Source: Euleptes europaea (taxonomy: Eukaryota; Chordata; Lepidosauria; Squamata; Sphaerodactylidae). From it: a stretch of DNA of 64,000 nt. Within the stretch, counting starts at the first letter, position 1; every line of letters starts with the position of its first letter. Below are positions 33,739-46,690 of the stretch, in pieces. The stretch covers positions 117,178,872 to 117,242,871 of the forward strand of contig NC_079312.1 of assembly GCF_029931775.1 (NCBI RefSeq), in the 5' to 3' direction. Under the pieces are notes generated by a model, which worked only from the letters and a program-made list of their open reading frames with translations, did not search any database and was not told where the DNA came from. A program made the position numbers and the translations under genes.

Positions 33739-36700
33739 CTCAATAGGGGGAGTAGGGGTGGATCCCTGAAGATATAAGATCCTGTAGTATCCATGCTTTC
33801 CCACAGAGAAACCTAGATTTTGCCAGACAGCAGTGGCTCCCAGAATTTCCTCACTGACTTGAATACATTTCACTACTTTGCCTTGAACCTCACTAATAGA
33901 TAGACTTTGGTCCAATCATTCCCAACTTCAAAATTATTGTGAAGATAAAGTTAAAGTGAGGAGAACCATGTATGTTGCTCTGAGTTCCTTGGAGACAAAG
34001 TATGTAAAGATATCATAGATCCATTTAAAAATAAGTAGATTAAGGGCACTGTAGTATTTGAAGCATTAGATTGAATAATTGCTCTTCAAACATGCACACA
34101 CATGTGTATGTGTATGTGTGTGTATCTTTCTCTTGACCTCTTACAAAGTTTGCAAAGGCAGCCAAGAAAGATGACCCCTAAGTTGCTCCAATGTGCACCA
34201 AAATGAAACAGCTGAAATTAATGTTGAAATTGCTTTATTTCTGAATCCATAAATATTTGTTACTGACAAAAGTGGAAAAAATCCTTAAGACTAAATTTTT
34301 ACTAAACCGGTAATAGTTTTGTTTACAGTACCTACAGAATGTGCTTTTACAGGTAAGTATAACAACGAAGATAATACAGAGAAAAACAGTCAAATACTGC
34401 TGCCTTGAAGCTTAATGTGTAACCAAGAGTCTGTGCAAAGATACAGATACAAATGTACTTCCTCATCTGAACTACTGGAGAATAAACATGGATTCCATAA
34501 ACTGGGCTAAAGCACAAAAAGGATCGGACATTCAATTTCCCCCCTCATTTACCCCCATATAAAGCTGGTTACAGTAACAATTGGCTTCCTCAGAGGCGAG
34601 AAACTCTTGCTAAAGGATTCGCGCCAGCTTGTGGGATGAAGGCTTGAAGAAGCAGTTACAAAGCACGTGGTTAGAGCAACAGTACGGCATGGGTCTCACC
34701 GTTTGCACCAACGGTGAGAGCTTCCACAAGTCATGAAAGGTCACAAGAGACACCAAATGGCATTTGGCTAAGTCATGAGATAATGGGACTTTTATTCCCC
34801 GCCCCCCAGATTTACATAAATATTATTAGAACAGAATATATCTGTCTTCTTTGCTTTCCCTCAGGCCTTCAGCAGATGAAATACATGTTTAATTTATTCC
34901 ACCTGCTGCCTCTACAGCTCAGTGAAGATACCTCAGATGCAATACTAAATCATCCTGTTAATTAGCAGGGAACATACAACACACAAGAGGCTATTATTTG
35001 AGGACCAACCCAATCCAAAATTATTGCTAAAACTTCTCAGTGAAAGTATTTAGTCTGACTTCTCAAGCTTTTCTCAGTCCTATGAAACATTAACACGCGC
35101 TACTGATATGAATCAAAAAGCATTCAGTGGAGGTGGCCTGACCTCGTTCTCTGCTAAGAAAACACAGAAAAGTTAATGAGCCACAGGGTAGAACTGTAAT
35201 CTGTGCTAATGTTACTCAGCTTCAAGACAGTGTTACGGGTGGGAAAATACCAGTCACATAGTCAAGGGACAGCCAAGGTAGTTGATTCGGGGTTGTCGTT
35301 TTGAATCCACAGCCCTTGTTCGTATGAACAGAAAACCACAGGGTATTTGAATGACAATTCTTCACCACTCTGATGTCATTGCCTACCCCCTGACGTATGA
35401 CCTTGACCCACCTCTGCATACCAAAGATAATGGCTGTTGCCACACTGATGATTTGCCTTGGGTTCGATGCTTTGGGGAAAGGGTCCCCCTCCACTTCCCC
35501 CCAGCACTGGTTCCCCACCTGGGTTTTCCTTGATTTTTTTGCACTGTTTCCCAATCCTGCTTTGTCACAATGTTTTGGGAAAGATCACAGCAATGCTGTG
35601 GGAAGGAATGGATGGGTGGGAAGGAATGGATTTCCCTGGTCCTGGCCAAACAGCAGCCATTTCCCTTGCCCCTGTCCCTGAACAGCCATCCCCCCCCCCC
35701 CCGCATGCCACCAGGGGACTCTTCAAGGGTAGAAGAGTATACCGATATGTCAATTACCTCAGAAAAGGCCCCCTCCCTGTAGCGTTGGGGGAAATGGCCA
35801 TGCTGGGCATTGGGTCAGGGGAAACGTGAGGAAACCCACCATCTACATGCCCCGTTGCCGCAGCAACCGTGGGTCTTCTGAAGGAAAGAGTGGCCGTGCG
35901 GAGCAGCCCGCTGTTGTGTCTACGTCGTCGTTTATTTCAAGATGACTCAGAAACAGAGGCTTGTTAGCCAGCGCTCTTTTCCTTTCGCCTCACTTCAGTT
36001 TGAGTGATTAACTATTTGAGCATGAAAAGAAATGAGAAACTGAAGTGAGTTAAGAGGCTGGAATCTCACGGCTAATTATTCTGTGGCCAAACCTGAAGAG
36101 CAATATCTTATCACCTGGAAGGATGAAAGTCTTCATTTTGTAGTCACTGGGTCCACCCTATTTAACATACTCTCAGCCCCTCCCTCCGCCTAACAAAATT
36201 ATCGGGCCATTCAGCAGTAGTGGTCTTTGCCACAGTGAATGCTCTGTGCAGGCAGCTTAGCGTGTAGGTCCGTAGGCTGCATTTTATTGTGGGCAAGGCC
36301 TGAAGGTGCTGGTAAGCAGAGGAGCAGTCCGCAGTTAAATCTGAGGATGGGAAACATGACGTTGAGCCTTCGAAGCACTGCCCCCTCTTTCGTGAACCTG
36401 TGCAGTTTTAAGAAAGGACGTTAAACGCTCTTGGGGGAGGGGGGGAATGAGCCCTGTCCAGTGAAACACAAGCCTTTAAGAAAGAAAAATCTCCTGTACG
36501 TGTAGGTAGTACACAAAGGTCATTAAAATAGCACACACACACTCGCTTTTTTAAGGACGGTTGACCATCTGCTTACCCTGATGGATTATGCTGTTTATTA
36601 ATTCAGTTTGCATTCTTCCCCTCTCCTTCCACCCAACATCAAATATACAGCTGAACAAAAAACAAAAAACAAAAAAAACAACTAGCAGAGAATAATCACT

Positions 36701-37143
36701 ATACGAAAGTGCTACCGACCATTAGGATATGTCATGACTACAAGAGGAATCAGTCAAGTCTGAACCTGTAGGATCTTTTCACGGATTACGTTTCTGTGTG
36801 TGCAGCTCAGGTATTTTAAGTGTATACCATACGTGATGTGTGACTGTAGAAAACTCAGGTACTATACATAAATGTACACTTACTAAGGAGCCAAGATTGG
36901 CTGTAGTTTGGTGAGTATAAACTAATTGACAAAGCTGGGTTTGCTCTGTGTAATGGGGTGGCCTGATTTTAAAAAGACAAGCAATGATGTGAGGGAAGAA
37001 CGGCCCCTGCAGCTAGAGGAGGCTTTATAGTTTTCACTGTAGCCACCTGCCAAGCTGAACAGGCAGGAAAGCCTTTTGTTCAGTTTAAACTGGGCTTCCT
37101 CATTAAGTCTTCAACTGGTTGTAGCAGCAACAACAACAAGAAG
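33739..37143. other. repeat-poor stretch, no gene recognised
   Basis: About 3.4 kb without a named repeat, unusual for this window. It has a short tg/ta repeat near 34101-34123, a C run near 35691-35702 and an A-rich ac run near 36656-36681. I see no exon with recognisable protein. It lies downstream of SHISA6 on the minus strand and may hold regulatory or transcribed sequence. Confidence 0.45.
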
Positions 37144-37144
37144 T

Positions 37145-37351
37145 AGGGTTGCCAACCTCCAGGTAGTAGCTGGAGATCTCCTGCTATTCCAGCTGATCTC
37201 CAGCAGATAGAGATCTGTCCACCTGGAGAAAATGGCTGCTTTGGCAATTGGACTATGGCATTGAAGTCTCTCCCTTCCCCAAACCCCACCCTCTTCAGGC
37301 TCCGCCCCAAAAACCTCACACCAGTCGTGAAAAGGAACCTGGCAACCCTAA
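37145..37351 (+). mobile_element. TAGGGTTGCC-family MITE
   Basis: Complete copy from tagggttgccaacctccagg to aacctggcaaccctaa. It is close to the family consensus and useful as a reference copy. Confidence 0.93.
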
Positions 37352-37746
37352 TAACAAGCATCTGCATGTTGGTGGTGTCCTGAACACTTGTATGTAGATT
37401 GTAGGTTTGCAGCTCATGTTTCCTGCTCCCATCTACCCAACGCTAAACCACACACAGTACGTTTAATCAGTCGTAGCTTCCCTCTGGCTGAATATTTTTC
37501 TGGAAAACCATGAAGCAACTCTGTGTTCTGACCTGTGAATGGGCATTTTCTTCTCTCCTTCTTAGGACATAGTTCTGTGGTAGGTAGAAGAATACAAGGA
37601 AGAAGACCTTTTGGCCATAGGTGTGGAACCCTCTAGAAAGTGTTAGGTCACAGGAGGAAAAGGAATACCTAGAATGTTGCTTTCCAGGAATATTTCCCAC
37701 CAAGATCCCAGTTGCCCTGCTAGCTACCCAACTTCTTCCCATTCTG
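37352..37746. other. no recognised feature
   Basis: No named repeat or exon is seen. Confidence 0.45.
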
Positions 37747-38052
37747 CAGTAAGAAGAAGAGTTGGTTTTTATATGCCGACTTTCTCTACCATTTAAGGGA
37801 AACTCACACCGGCTTACAATCACCTTCCCTTCCCCTGCCCACAAGAGACACCCTGTAAGGTAGGTGGGGCTGAGAGAATGTGACTTGCCCAAGGTCACCC
37901 AGCTGGCTTCATGTGTAGGAGTGGGGAAACAAATCCAGTTCACCAGATTAGCCTCCGCTGCTCATGTGGAGGAGTGGGGAATCAAACCCGGTTCTCCAGA
38001 TCAGACTCCACTGCTCCAAACCACTGCTCTTAACCACTACACCACACTGGCA
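37747..38052 (-). repeat. tRNA-derived SINE (family A)
   Basis: Tail gtaagaagaagagttggttt at left, head accactacaccacactggca at right, full length. Confidence 0.92.
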
Positions 38053-40189
38053 GCATAATGTAAATCTTCCCAGCTTAAAAACAAATGCTGCTCTCTTTGC
38101 CTGGTAGCCTCTGAACTTGCATCTACAATTATGTTCTCTGTAGGCTTAATGTAGAGCTGAGTTTTCACAATTTCAGCGAGGATGGAACAAAACATCAAGA
38201 ATGTCAAGGTCTTACTATTACGGCTGGGATATTTAGGTAAAATGCAATGTTTAATCTAAGTATACAGCATTGCAGTTTCATTGAGAGGGGACAAGACATA
38301 AAAGATTTAGTATTACCAGCACTTGAAGACCGCTTTGCCTACGCTGCTCACAATGTTAGTGCACGTGTCCACCTCTCCAAAGTAATACGGCAACAGTTGT
38401 TGCTTTCATCGGGCTCACAGGGCCAGATACCAGGACGCTCTGCATCCTGACAAAAGTGGATTTGAGACAAGAACTCCACCCGAGGCACTCAGTTTCAGAT
38501 GCCACAGAAAGGCTTTAAATGCAAGCCACTGCCAATAAGAAAAAACTAAACAGAACTGGTCGAGTCGTCTAGCTGCCAGCTATCATCTAGCTGCCTGCTG
38601 TCATCTGAACCCATCAACCCACAGTGTTTGAAGTGTTATAAGCATCTCCGATATCAGGGATCTCGCTTGGGATACCACTGTGGCTCAGAGGTCTGGTGAC
38701 CCCTGTAAAGCATTTTAGCTGTCAAGAGATGTCAAAGCCTGCTTTACATGTTAAAGCATTGCCTCTGGAAAACACCTCTGCTGGGTCGGGGGGCCAGTGA
38801 GCAGGCTGCTTTCCAATGCTGCTTTCTAGATTTTTTTAAATAAAGTGCAGCAGAACAGGAGATATCCTGAAAATTGTCCTAGCAGAATTGTACAGCAGGG
38901 AATCTGCACATTTCCCACCAGAATATAGCTCAGAACAGATTTGTGGTCACCTGGGGATACAGGCAGAGGCAAATGCCACGGCCCATCCATACCACTGTAT
39001 GTGGCCCTTGTGGTTCCAGAACCAGTTCTGTCTTATCCAAGTAACATCTCCTTGCTCCAGTGAGTCGAGAGTTTGCACATTTCCTCATATATGTCACTGA
39101 TGCAACCAACTCTTACACACTGGAAAACAATAAAAAAAACATACACACTTTATACTTGAGATTCCATATTCAAGATAGTGGAAGATTCTTATACTTCTGG
39201 GCAGGAGCTCTGGTATTACCTCTCTTGACTGTCAAAAACTAATTATCTGTATTGCTCACCACTGCCAGAGATGTTTTGAGAAAGCTAGGCTGAAGACAGA
39301 AAATGGTGCAAGTTACAGCGTGCTCAGAGGACGTTGCTTCTCTCTCACCCTGCTAGGACCTGACTCGTTTGCATTATGGTCAGCAGTAACTGTCTCTGAA
39401 CTCATGTCTGTGATTTGCAAGCAGGACATGACCAGCAGCTAGAAATGGCCATTGTCTTCTGTTCCTTCCCAGCCCAGTTTCTGTTAAGCAAAGCAGTGTT
39501 TCTAATGGCTCCAGTCCGTGGTCTACAAAAACGAAGTGCCAGTAAAAAGCAGCCCAGTGGCTGCTTTTGGCTGGTGCTGTAATCAAAGTCCTGTTGTTAC
39601 AAATGATGGGGTATCATCTTCACACATGCGCCTCTCTGAATTATGCAGAGTCCAAAGAGCAAAGCCATCTGAGAAGAAATCCGATGATGAGAATGCTGCT
39701 CTTTGCTCCTCTCTGTAAGGGTTATGTAAGGGGGTGGGCTTGCTGGCATCTCTTTTTTCCCCCGGAAGACGTGGCACAGAGAAAGCAGTCGCTCCAACTG
39801 AGCAGCTTACTTTTGGCCTTGCCTGCTCCTGGGCACACCTCGATGGGGAGGTAGATCAGCCTCTTGGCACAGAGGTCCCTTGGCAGTGCCAGAGCCATGC
39901 AGGAGGGCCAGATGGCCCAATTTAAGAACCTGGGATGGCATTTCACAAAGTGTTGTGGGAAGGCCAGGAAAACCAGGAAAGAGTGACTAGTGTCCATGTT
40001 TAGACTGTAAAAGGGTGTGGGGTACTATTAGATGAGAGATTTCCAGGTGCTGTGGTGCAGACCACCACGTGTATTTGTATTCTGGGTTTGCAAGTACATA
40101 ATGGAATGGATCAATATTTCACGGATTTATGCTGAGCCCCCATGTTTAATCAGTGAACTGGAGATCTTCCAGGTGGGAAGATGGGGCAT
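38053..40189. other. no recognised feature
   Basis: Repeat-poor, no exon recognised. The SHISA6 3' UTR may reach part of this stretch if a distal poly(A) site is used, but the sequence does not prove it. Confidence 0.4.
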
Positions 40190-40193
40190 TTCA

Positions 40194-40240
40194 GTGTATG
40201 TATATATGTGTGTATATGTGTGTGTGTGTGTGTATATATA

Positions 40241-40271
<31 letters not shown>
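40194..40271. repeat. (TG)n/(TATG)n microsatellite
   Basis: Alternating tg with interspersed ta, purine-pyrimidine alternation throughout. About 80 bp. Confidence 0.95.
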
Positions 40272-40801
40272 TCGTTAAAATTAAAATCTGTTCCCAGCTG
40301 TACAAAATCCAACAAATGTCGGACCTGCAAATATTTGTTTGAAATACTTTACAGACACTCAGTGTCTAAACACCACTTCACAGTGGCTGTACAATGTACC
40401 CAATTGGTATATGAGATGCAGAAGCATCTTTTGGATGGGATTCGGATGTAGTAAGTCTGGCATTCCAAAAATGTTATGCAGCCATTCGATCAAAGGAGAA
40501 TGCTATGAGAAGATAAATCTTTCTAAGAGACTCCTGTGAAGTGGCCAGTCCTTAGCAGAACTTCCCATGGATACTGAAAGGTGTGAGCTGGCAACAAATC
40601 AAGCACAGACTGAACCGTGACCAACTTTCCACAAACTGATCATCAGTTTATAGCTGCTCTGTGTCTCTCACACTCTACTGCGTCTTTCTCATGGAGAACA
40701 ACATCCTGAAGATAGAAATGGAATGCTATTAAGTTGTGTGAAAAAGAGGCAACACTTGGGTGCCCCTTGCTACTGAGAAGTAGTTCTGTCCCATTCCACC
40801 T

Positions 40802-40807
40802 TTTATT
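40802..40807 (-). promoter_or_regulatory. candidate SHISA6 poly(A) signal
   Basis: The minus strand reads aataaa here, the first canonical poly(A) signal I find downstream of the SHISA6 stop, about 790 bp away. Transcript data would be needed to show use; mammalian SHISA6 may use much more distal sites. Confidence 0.25.
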
Positions 40808-41598
40808 TTACATTTTGGGGATTTACAGATGAGGACGGTTGGAAGAAGAGATGGGGGACTGGCAAACACTTACTGGCAGAATTGTGCTTATAAACAAATC
40901 CATCTCCTTCATCCATCCAGAGGGCTGGCAATTTATAGGCACTGGAGTAGTTCTATTTTACAGTTACACGTAAAATAATGTGGTTTCCCATTCCATGACA
41001 ACCATTGCTACTAAGCCGTAATAGCGCTGGCCACTGGAATTTCTCCCAAGGACCAGGAAGAACAAAAGGATCCGTGAAAATGGGTTACCACCTTCTGGCT
41101 TACGGGAAGGACTGCAGCTGGGATTGTCATCCGTCAGGAAGTCTTTTTGTAAAATTCAAACACCAGGGAAGCACAGGGGTCACAATAGGGTCCCACTGTG
41201 GCCAGCTTTGGAGCTTGCAAAATTTGCCTTATTACACCAATTGTATAAGTGACTCTTCTCTGTTTTATAATGAAGGATTTGAAAATCCTATCTTCAAAAC
41301 TGGAGAGAAGGTGCAGGCAAGCCCTTGAACGGAGCCATAGTATGGCATGGCTTTCCTCGACAGAAACTGAGCATGTCAGGAACTCTTACCTGTATCTCTC
41401 CCTGTTCAAGTCTCTCCCCCCCCCCTTCATGTCAATAACATGTAGATGAGTTTTCAAAACAACACAGACAGGACTGCCGGAAGAGTCTGTCTTTTCAGAC
41501 ACGGGATTAGAGGTTATCTTGGCCGTAAGGCCACTGCAGTGTAGGGCACTGGTGCCACCCCCAGTCCATATGGATTATCTACAATGCACAGTGTCTGA

Positions 41599-42149
41599 TC
41601 AAACAGTCACCTCTGTCTTGCTGCCTGTGCGGTAATGGTGGTGACCAGGGATATAGTGTAGCTGCTCCACTGTGTTGTGCCGCCGGGAGGCAAAAGCCTG
41701 GCGCTTGGCGGACGTTTGGTTCATACTCAAGGTGTTGTACAAGTTATTTGAGGCACTGGGATGGGAGTGCATCTTAGTCATCCGGTAACGATCCAAGACA
41801 GGCGTAGAAACAAAGACGTCTGAGTGCGACAAAGCTCGTGACATGGAGTGCTCTCCGAAACCCGAGTGCTCTGGAGACAGCAGAGGGTCTTGGGAGTGCA
41901 GGCGTTCAGTGGACAACAGCTGTTCATCAGAGAGGATCCGCTCATAAGACATGCTGAATTCTTCGGGCATGACCCTTTCTGGGGACAGGACTCGGTCCTG
42001 GGACATGGCCCGCATCACGCGGCGTGGCCGCTCCCTTTGGGTGGTCTGTTTCTGGGACAGCTGGATGACGTTGAGAGGGAGGGTTCCTCTTGCCGCTAAG
42101 TCCGGAAGGTGTCTCTTTCTTGAGTAGTATTCTTCAGCATCCTTGTCAG
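41599..42149 (-). CDS. SHISA6: SHISA6, last coding exon
   Basis: This exon encodes the cytoplasmic C-terminal tail of Shisa6, an auxiliary transmembrane subunit of synaptic AMPA receptors that limits desensitisation. The acceptor is ctcgcag before 42149; the exon starts in the middle of a codon (last two bases), which matches the donor of the exon at 45488, and runs 182 codons to the stop at 41599-41601. Readable landmarks: LPDLAARGTLPLNVIQ, RAMSQDRVLSPERV, ILSDEQLLSTERLHSQDPLL, DVFVSTPVLDRYRM and RRHNTVEQLHYIPGHH, all close to mammalian SHISA6. It ends KTEVTV; EVTV is the type I PDZ ligand known to bind PSD-95. The frame is intact, so the gene is probably functional. SHISA9 and SHISA7 have similar ends but not these blocks. 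Confidence 0.95.
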
Positions 42150-42369
42150 CTGCGAGCAGAAAGGAAATACCAAAAAAAACATACTAAGGTTTGAAGTATC
42201 ACATATGAGGATGAAAGCAGAGAATGCATGCCTTCTGGAATTCTGGAAAAATATAATATGGACAGTAGCATCTCTGGAATCTGCAAATTAGAGGGCTGCC
42301 AACACGGGCAACATGACAGCTTCGCCACTTTTCAAATGCACCTCTCTGTGTGAAAAAGTGCCTAATCTA

Positions 42370-42466
42370 CATGAATCCAGTGGCACCTTAAAAGACGAAC
42401 ATTCATTCCAACAAAAGCTTTCATGAGTCAGAGCTCACTTCATCAGATGCATAGAGTGTTTCTTTT
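42370..42466. repeat. short interspersed repeat fragment
   Basis: aatccagtggcaccttaaaa, then aaaagctttcatgagtcaga and gctcacttcatcagatgcat. This is a recurrent amniote repeat word, with a related piece at 61712-61795. I cannot name the class. Confidence 0.5.
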
Positions 42467-42467
42467 A

Positions 42468-42772
42468 GAAGAAGAATAGCTGGTTTTTATATGCCGACTT
42501 TCTCTACCACTTAAGGAAGAATCAAACCGACTTACAATCACCTTCCCTTCCCCTCCCCCAAACAGACACTCAGTGAGGGAGGTGGGGCTGAGAGAGCTCT
42601 AAGAGAGCTGGGACTAGCCCAAGGTCACCCAGCTGGCTTCATGTGTAGGAGAGGGGAATCAAACCCAGTTCACCAGATTAGCCTCCACTGCTCATGTGGA
42701 GGAGTGGGGAATCAAACCACCAGATCAGAGTCCACCGCTCCAAACCACAGCTCTTAACCACTACACCACGCT
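42468..42772 (-). repeat. tRNA-derived SINE (family A)
   Basis: Tail agaagaagaatagctggttt at left, head accactacaccacgct at right. Full length, inside the SHISA6 intron and in the same orientation as the gene. Confidence 0.92.
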
Positions 42773-43106
42773 ACACACAATCTAATGAGGAAAAGTAAAC
42801 AAAGGTACATTAATTTTTGTTTATAATCAATTATTACAAACCAATTTCAAAATAATAAATTAATGGCAACAAAAAGTTGAAGAAGAACATGATCTTCTTT
42901 TGAAATGCTCCAAATGCTTGGGCTCTGTCAAAAAGCTGGGTTATTTTACTGTAATACAGTATCACAGAAGAAAAGGATGTAACTCTGAAGGTGAGGAGCA
43001 CTTAGCTATGTAAACAGTACTGCTTTTTACAGAATCAAGACATTGGCCCATTTAACTTGGTACTCCCTCACTGAGAGTCTCCAAAGTCTCTTTCCAGCCG
43101 AGACAT

Positions 43107-43412
43107 CAGAAGCAGCAGCAGCAGCAGAAGAGTTGATTTTTATTTGCTGACTTTCTTTACCACTTAAGGAAGAATCAAACCAGCTTACAATCACCTTCCC
43201 TTTTTCTCCCCATAACAGAAACCTTGTGAGGTAGGTGGGGCTGAGAGACCTGTGACTACCCCAAAGTCACCCAGAAGGCTTCATGTGTAGCAGTGGGGAA
43301 ACCAACCCGGTTCACCAGATTAGCGTCCGCCACTCATGTGGAGGAATGGGGAATCAAACCTGGTTCTCCAGATCAGAGACCACCGCTCTTAACCACTACA
43401 CCACAATGGCTC
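43107..43412 (-). repeat. tRNA-derived SINE (family A)
   Basis: Tail with cagcagcagcagcagaagag at left, head ccactacaccacaatggctc at right. Full length, inside the SHISA6 intron. Confidence 0.92.
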
Positions 43413-43898
43413 AGCAATTCTTTGAATGTCATTTCTGTGTTAAAGGCAGGTCGTTCCCCATTCCTATAGTTCAAGGCAAGAACACTTAAGTTCAAAGCTT
43501 CCCAAGCATGCCACAGGATCAGGGCTGTTGTGGTGTTAAGCAATGGCTGGAACAGGGGCTTAGTGGTCCTATGGAGGATTTTGCAGAGTAGTCCCTTTAT
43601 GGCAAAAATTGTGGCAAAATGTTTGCCTATTTGCTGAGTATACACAATCTGGGAAACAAAGCTAATCAGATTACAAATTCAGGTTTGCAGCCAAGAAAGG
43701 ATACTGGATCCCAATACGGGCTGCTCTACACAAAGATGATTCTGTGTAGCTCTTGTCGCTGCTGGGAGCGCAAAGGCATTTCCAGTGGCAACAGAGCATC
43801 CACATGTAAGTTTTCCTCTCACTTTCCTTGCCTCAGCCCTTCATGGCTTTCCCTCCCACCACTGGAGGGCTTTTTCAGGCTCAAAAAAACCTCGGTAA

Positions 43899-44107
43899 TA
43901 CCCAGGCTAGCCTGATCTCGTCAGATCTCAGAAGCTAAGCAGGGTCAGCCCTGGTTAGTATTTGGATGGGAGACCACCAAGGAATACCAGGGTTGCTGTG
44001 CAGAGGAAGGCACTGGCAAACCACCTCTGTTAGTCTCTTGCCATGAAAACCCCAAAAAGGGGTCGCCATAAGTCGGCTGCGACTTGATGGCACTTTACAC
44101 ACACACA
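43899..44107 (+). repeat. 5S rRNA-derived SINE (5S-Sauria type)
   Basis: cccaggctagcctgatctcg, tcagaagctaagcagggtca and ttagtatttggatgggagac come from 5S rRNA; the tail gtcgccataagtcggctgcg and cttgatggcactttacacac is Bov-B-like. Flanks share aatacc. Opposite in orientation to SHISA6. Confidence 0.92.
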
Positions 44108-44117
44108 ATACCTATAG

Positions 44118-44273
44118 CAGGGGTGTCGAACTCAATTGTTACGAGGACCGGATATGACATAAATGTCACTTGGTCAGGCCGGGCCATGCCTCACCAGCCC
44201 AGATCGAGAGTGGGGGGTTACAACCTCTTTAGGGGCTGGCTCAGGCTCATGGATCTTATCTTTGACACCCCTG
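44118..44273. mobile_element. hAT MITE (Charlie-like)
   Basis: Ends caggggtgtcgaactcaatt and ctttgacacccctg are inverted repeats. The 8-bp flanks acctatag and acctacag differ by one base, as expected for an older hAT target duplication. It inserted just beside the 5S-derived SINE. Confidence 0.85.
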
Positions 44274-44883
44274 ACCTACAGGGCTATAGTGTTATAACAT
44301 TATGACAATCTATTTCAATAATGAACTAATTCCCAGCTTTCTTTAAAAAACAAAAACAAAAAACTGAAGTTTTCAAGGCAAGAGACGTTCAGAGGTGGTT
44401 TGCCATCACCTGCCAAGATAAAAGCTGGGAACTGGTATATTGTTGCATTGGATCATTCCACCAATATAGTGATAGAGCTATTAATGATTTTTTTAAAAGC
44501 CCCCCAAAAGCCCCCCCCCCACTGAAGGGGGGGGAATGGCCACTGTAGACACTGAGGTAAGGAAAACAGTGCTGATGTGCGTAGGCCCTGAAAAAATGTG
44601 CACCTTCTCATCCACAACACATCCAAAGGTGTTCCAGCTGAGACATTTCCAAAAAGATCACATCCAACCAGGAATGGGAAAGATTGCAGCAAAGAAGGGA
44701 AGTACATGAGAGCAGAGCAAATAGAGGATGATGTCATGTGGATGTTCCCAAAAACAGAGCTACTGAAAGAAAGCCAAGGTGAGGCAAAAACCCCTTGTGG
44801 AAACATTAGCCATGGTTGCACCTCACGCAGTGAAATGAATTTTGTTGCTAAAGTTGGGGCCAGAATGCCTAGCTGACTATTCA

Positions 44884-45052
44884 GGGCAAAAATTCATGGG
44901 AAGTTTTGCCTTGGATTTGCCATTCTCTAAATGCACATTTCCCCCAGCTGAATTCTCAAAACTTAAAAATAAGCCCCCATGCAGTTTTGAGAATTCAGAT
45001 GGGAAACTGTTCATCTAGAGAGTGGCAAATCCAAGGCAAAGCATTTTTACCC
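44884..45052. mobile_element. Fold-back MITE, PIF/Harbinger-like
   Basis: Sister of the copy at 3054-3234: ttttgccttggatttgccat near the left and gtggcaaatccaaggcaaag near the right. The flanks tca on both sides (44881-44883, 45053-45055) are a 3-bp duplication. Confidence 0.85.
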
Positions 45053-45166
45053 TCAGGTTGAGTGAAAGTAGCAGTCATTTATCCAGGTTGGATGCACGTA
45101 AAATAAGCAAATTGGATTTTCAATAGTCTTGAATCAAAATGAGCGAAAGTCAGGCGGCTTTGGCAA

Positions 45167-45168
45167 AA

Positions 45169-45260
<92 letters not shown>
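45167..45260. repeat. (AG)n microsatellite
   Basis: An A run followed by about 80 bp of ag repeats, one interruption by aa. It lies in the SHISA6 intron about 230 bp downstream of the donor site. Confidence 0.95.
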
Positions 45261-45262
<2 letters not shown>

Positions 45263-45362
45263 CTCTATGTGCATTAGGTAAAATCTAAATAAACTTAGAA
45301 AGCCCTTTGCATGCCATTGCTGACCCAAGTATGATAGTTCATCCCCACCTTCAGGCTCTCTA

Positions 45363-46195
<833 letters not shown>

Positions 46196-46690
46196 TAAGA
46201 ACATAAGAAAGGTCAAGGATCAGACCAAGGCCCATCAAGTCCAACTGTCTGTTCACACAGAGGCCAACCAGGTACCTCTAGGAAGCCCACAAACAAGATG
46301 ACAGCAGCAGCATCCTGCCTGTGTTCCACAGCACCTAATATAATAGGCATGCTCCTCTGAAATTAGACAGAATAGGCAGACATCATGACTAGTATTCATT
46401 TTGACTAGTAGCCATGGATAGCCCTATCCTCCATGAACATGTCCACCGCCCTCTTAAAGCCTTCCAAGTTGGCAGCCATCACCACATACTGGGGCAAGGA
46501 GTTCCACAATTTAACTATGCGTTGTGTGAAGAAATACTTCCTTTTATCTGTTTTGAATCTCTCACCCTCTGGCTTCAGCAGATATCACGTATTATGAAAG
46601 AGAGAGAGAAGCTTCTCCCTGTCCACTCTCTCCATACCATGCATAATTTTATTAACTTCAATCATATCTCCCCTTAACTGCCTTCATTCC
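46196..46690 (-). repeat. CR1-superfamily LINE 3' region
   Basis: Begins with ccataagaacataagaaagg and reads on through ggatcagaccaaggcccatc, gtcttc-like changes, cctatcctccatgaacatgt, then aaggagttccacaatttaac and gtgaagaaatacttcctttt. These words are typical of a widespread CR1-like reptile repeat; the acataag repeats are its tail read in reverse. No coding capacity. The clade is not certain. Confidence 0.65.

Noticed and set aside
35222-35829. Overlapping open frames on both strands near 35.2-35.8 kb, considered as a possible exon of a neighbour gene
   Set aside because: No residue pattern I recognise and no convincing splice sites; in mammals DNAH9 lies beyond SHISA6, but nothing here resembles it.
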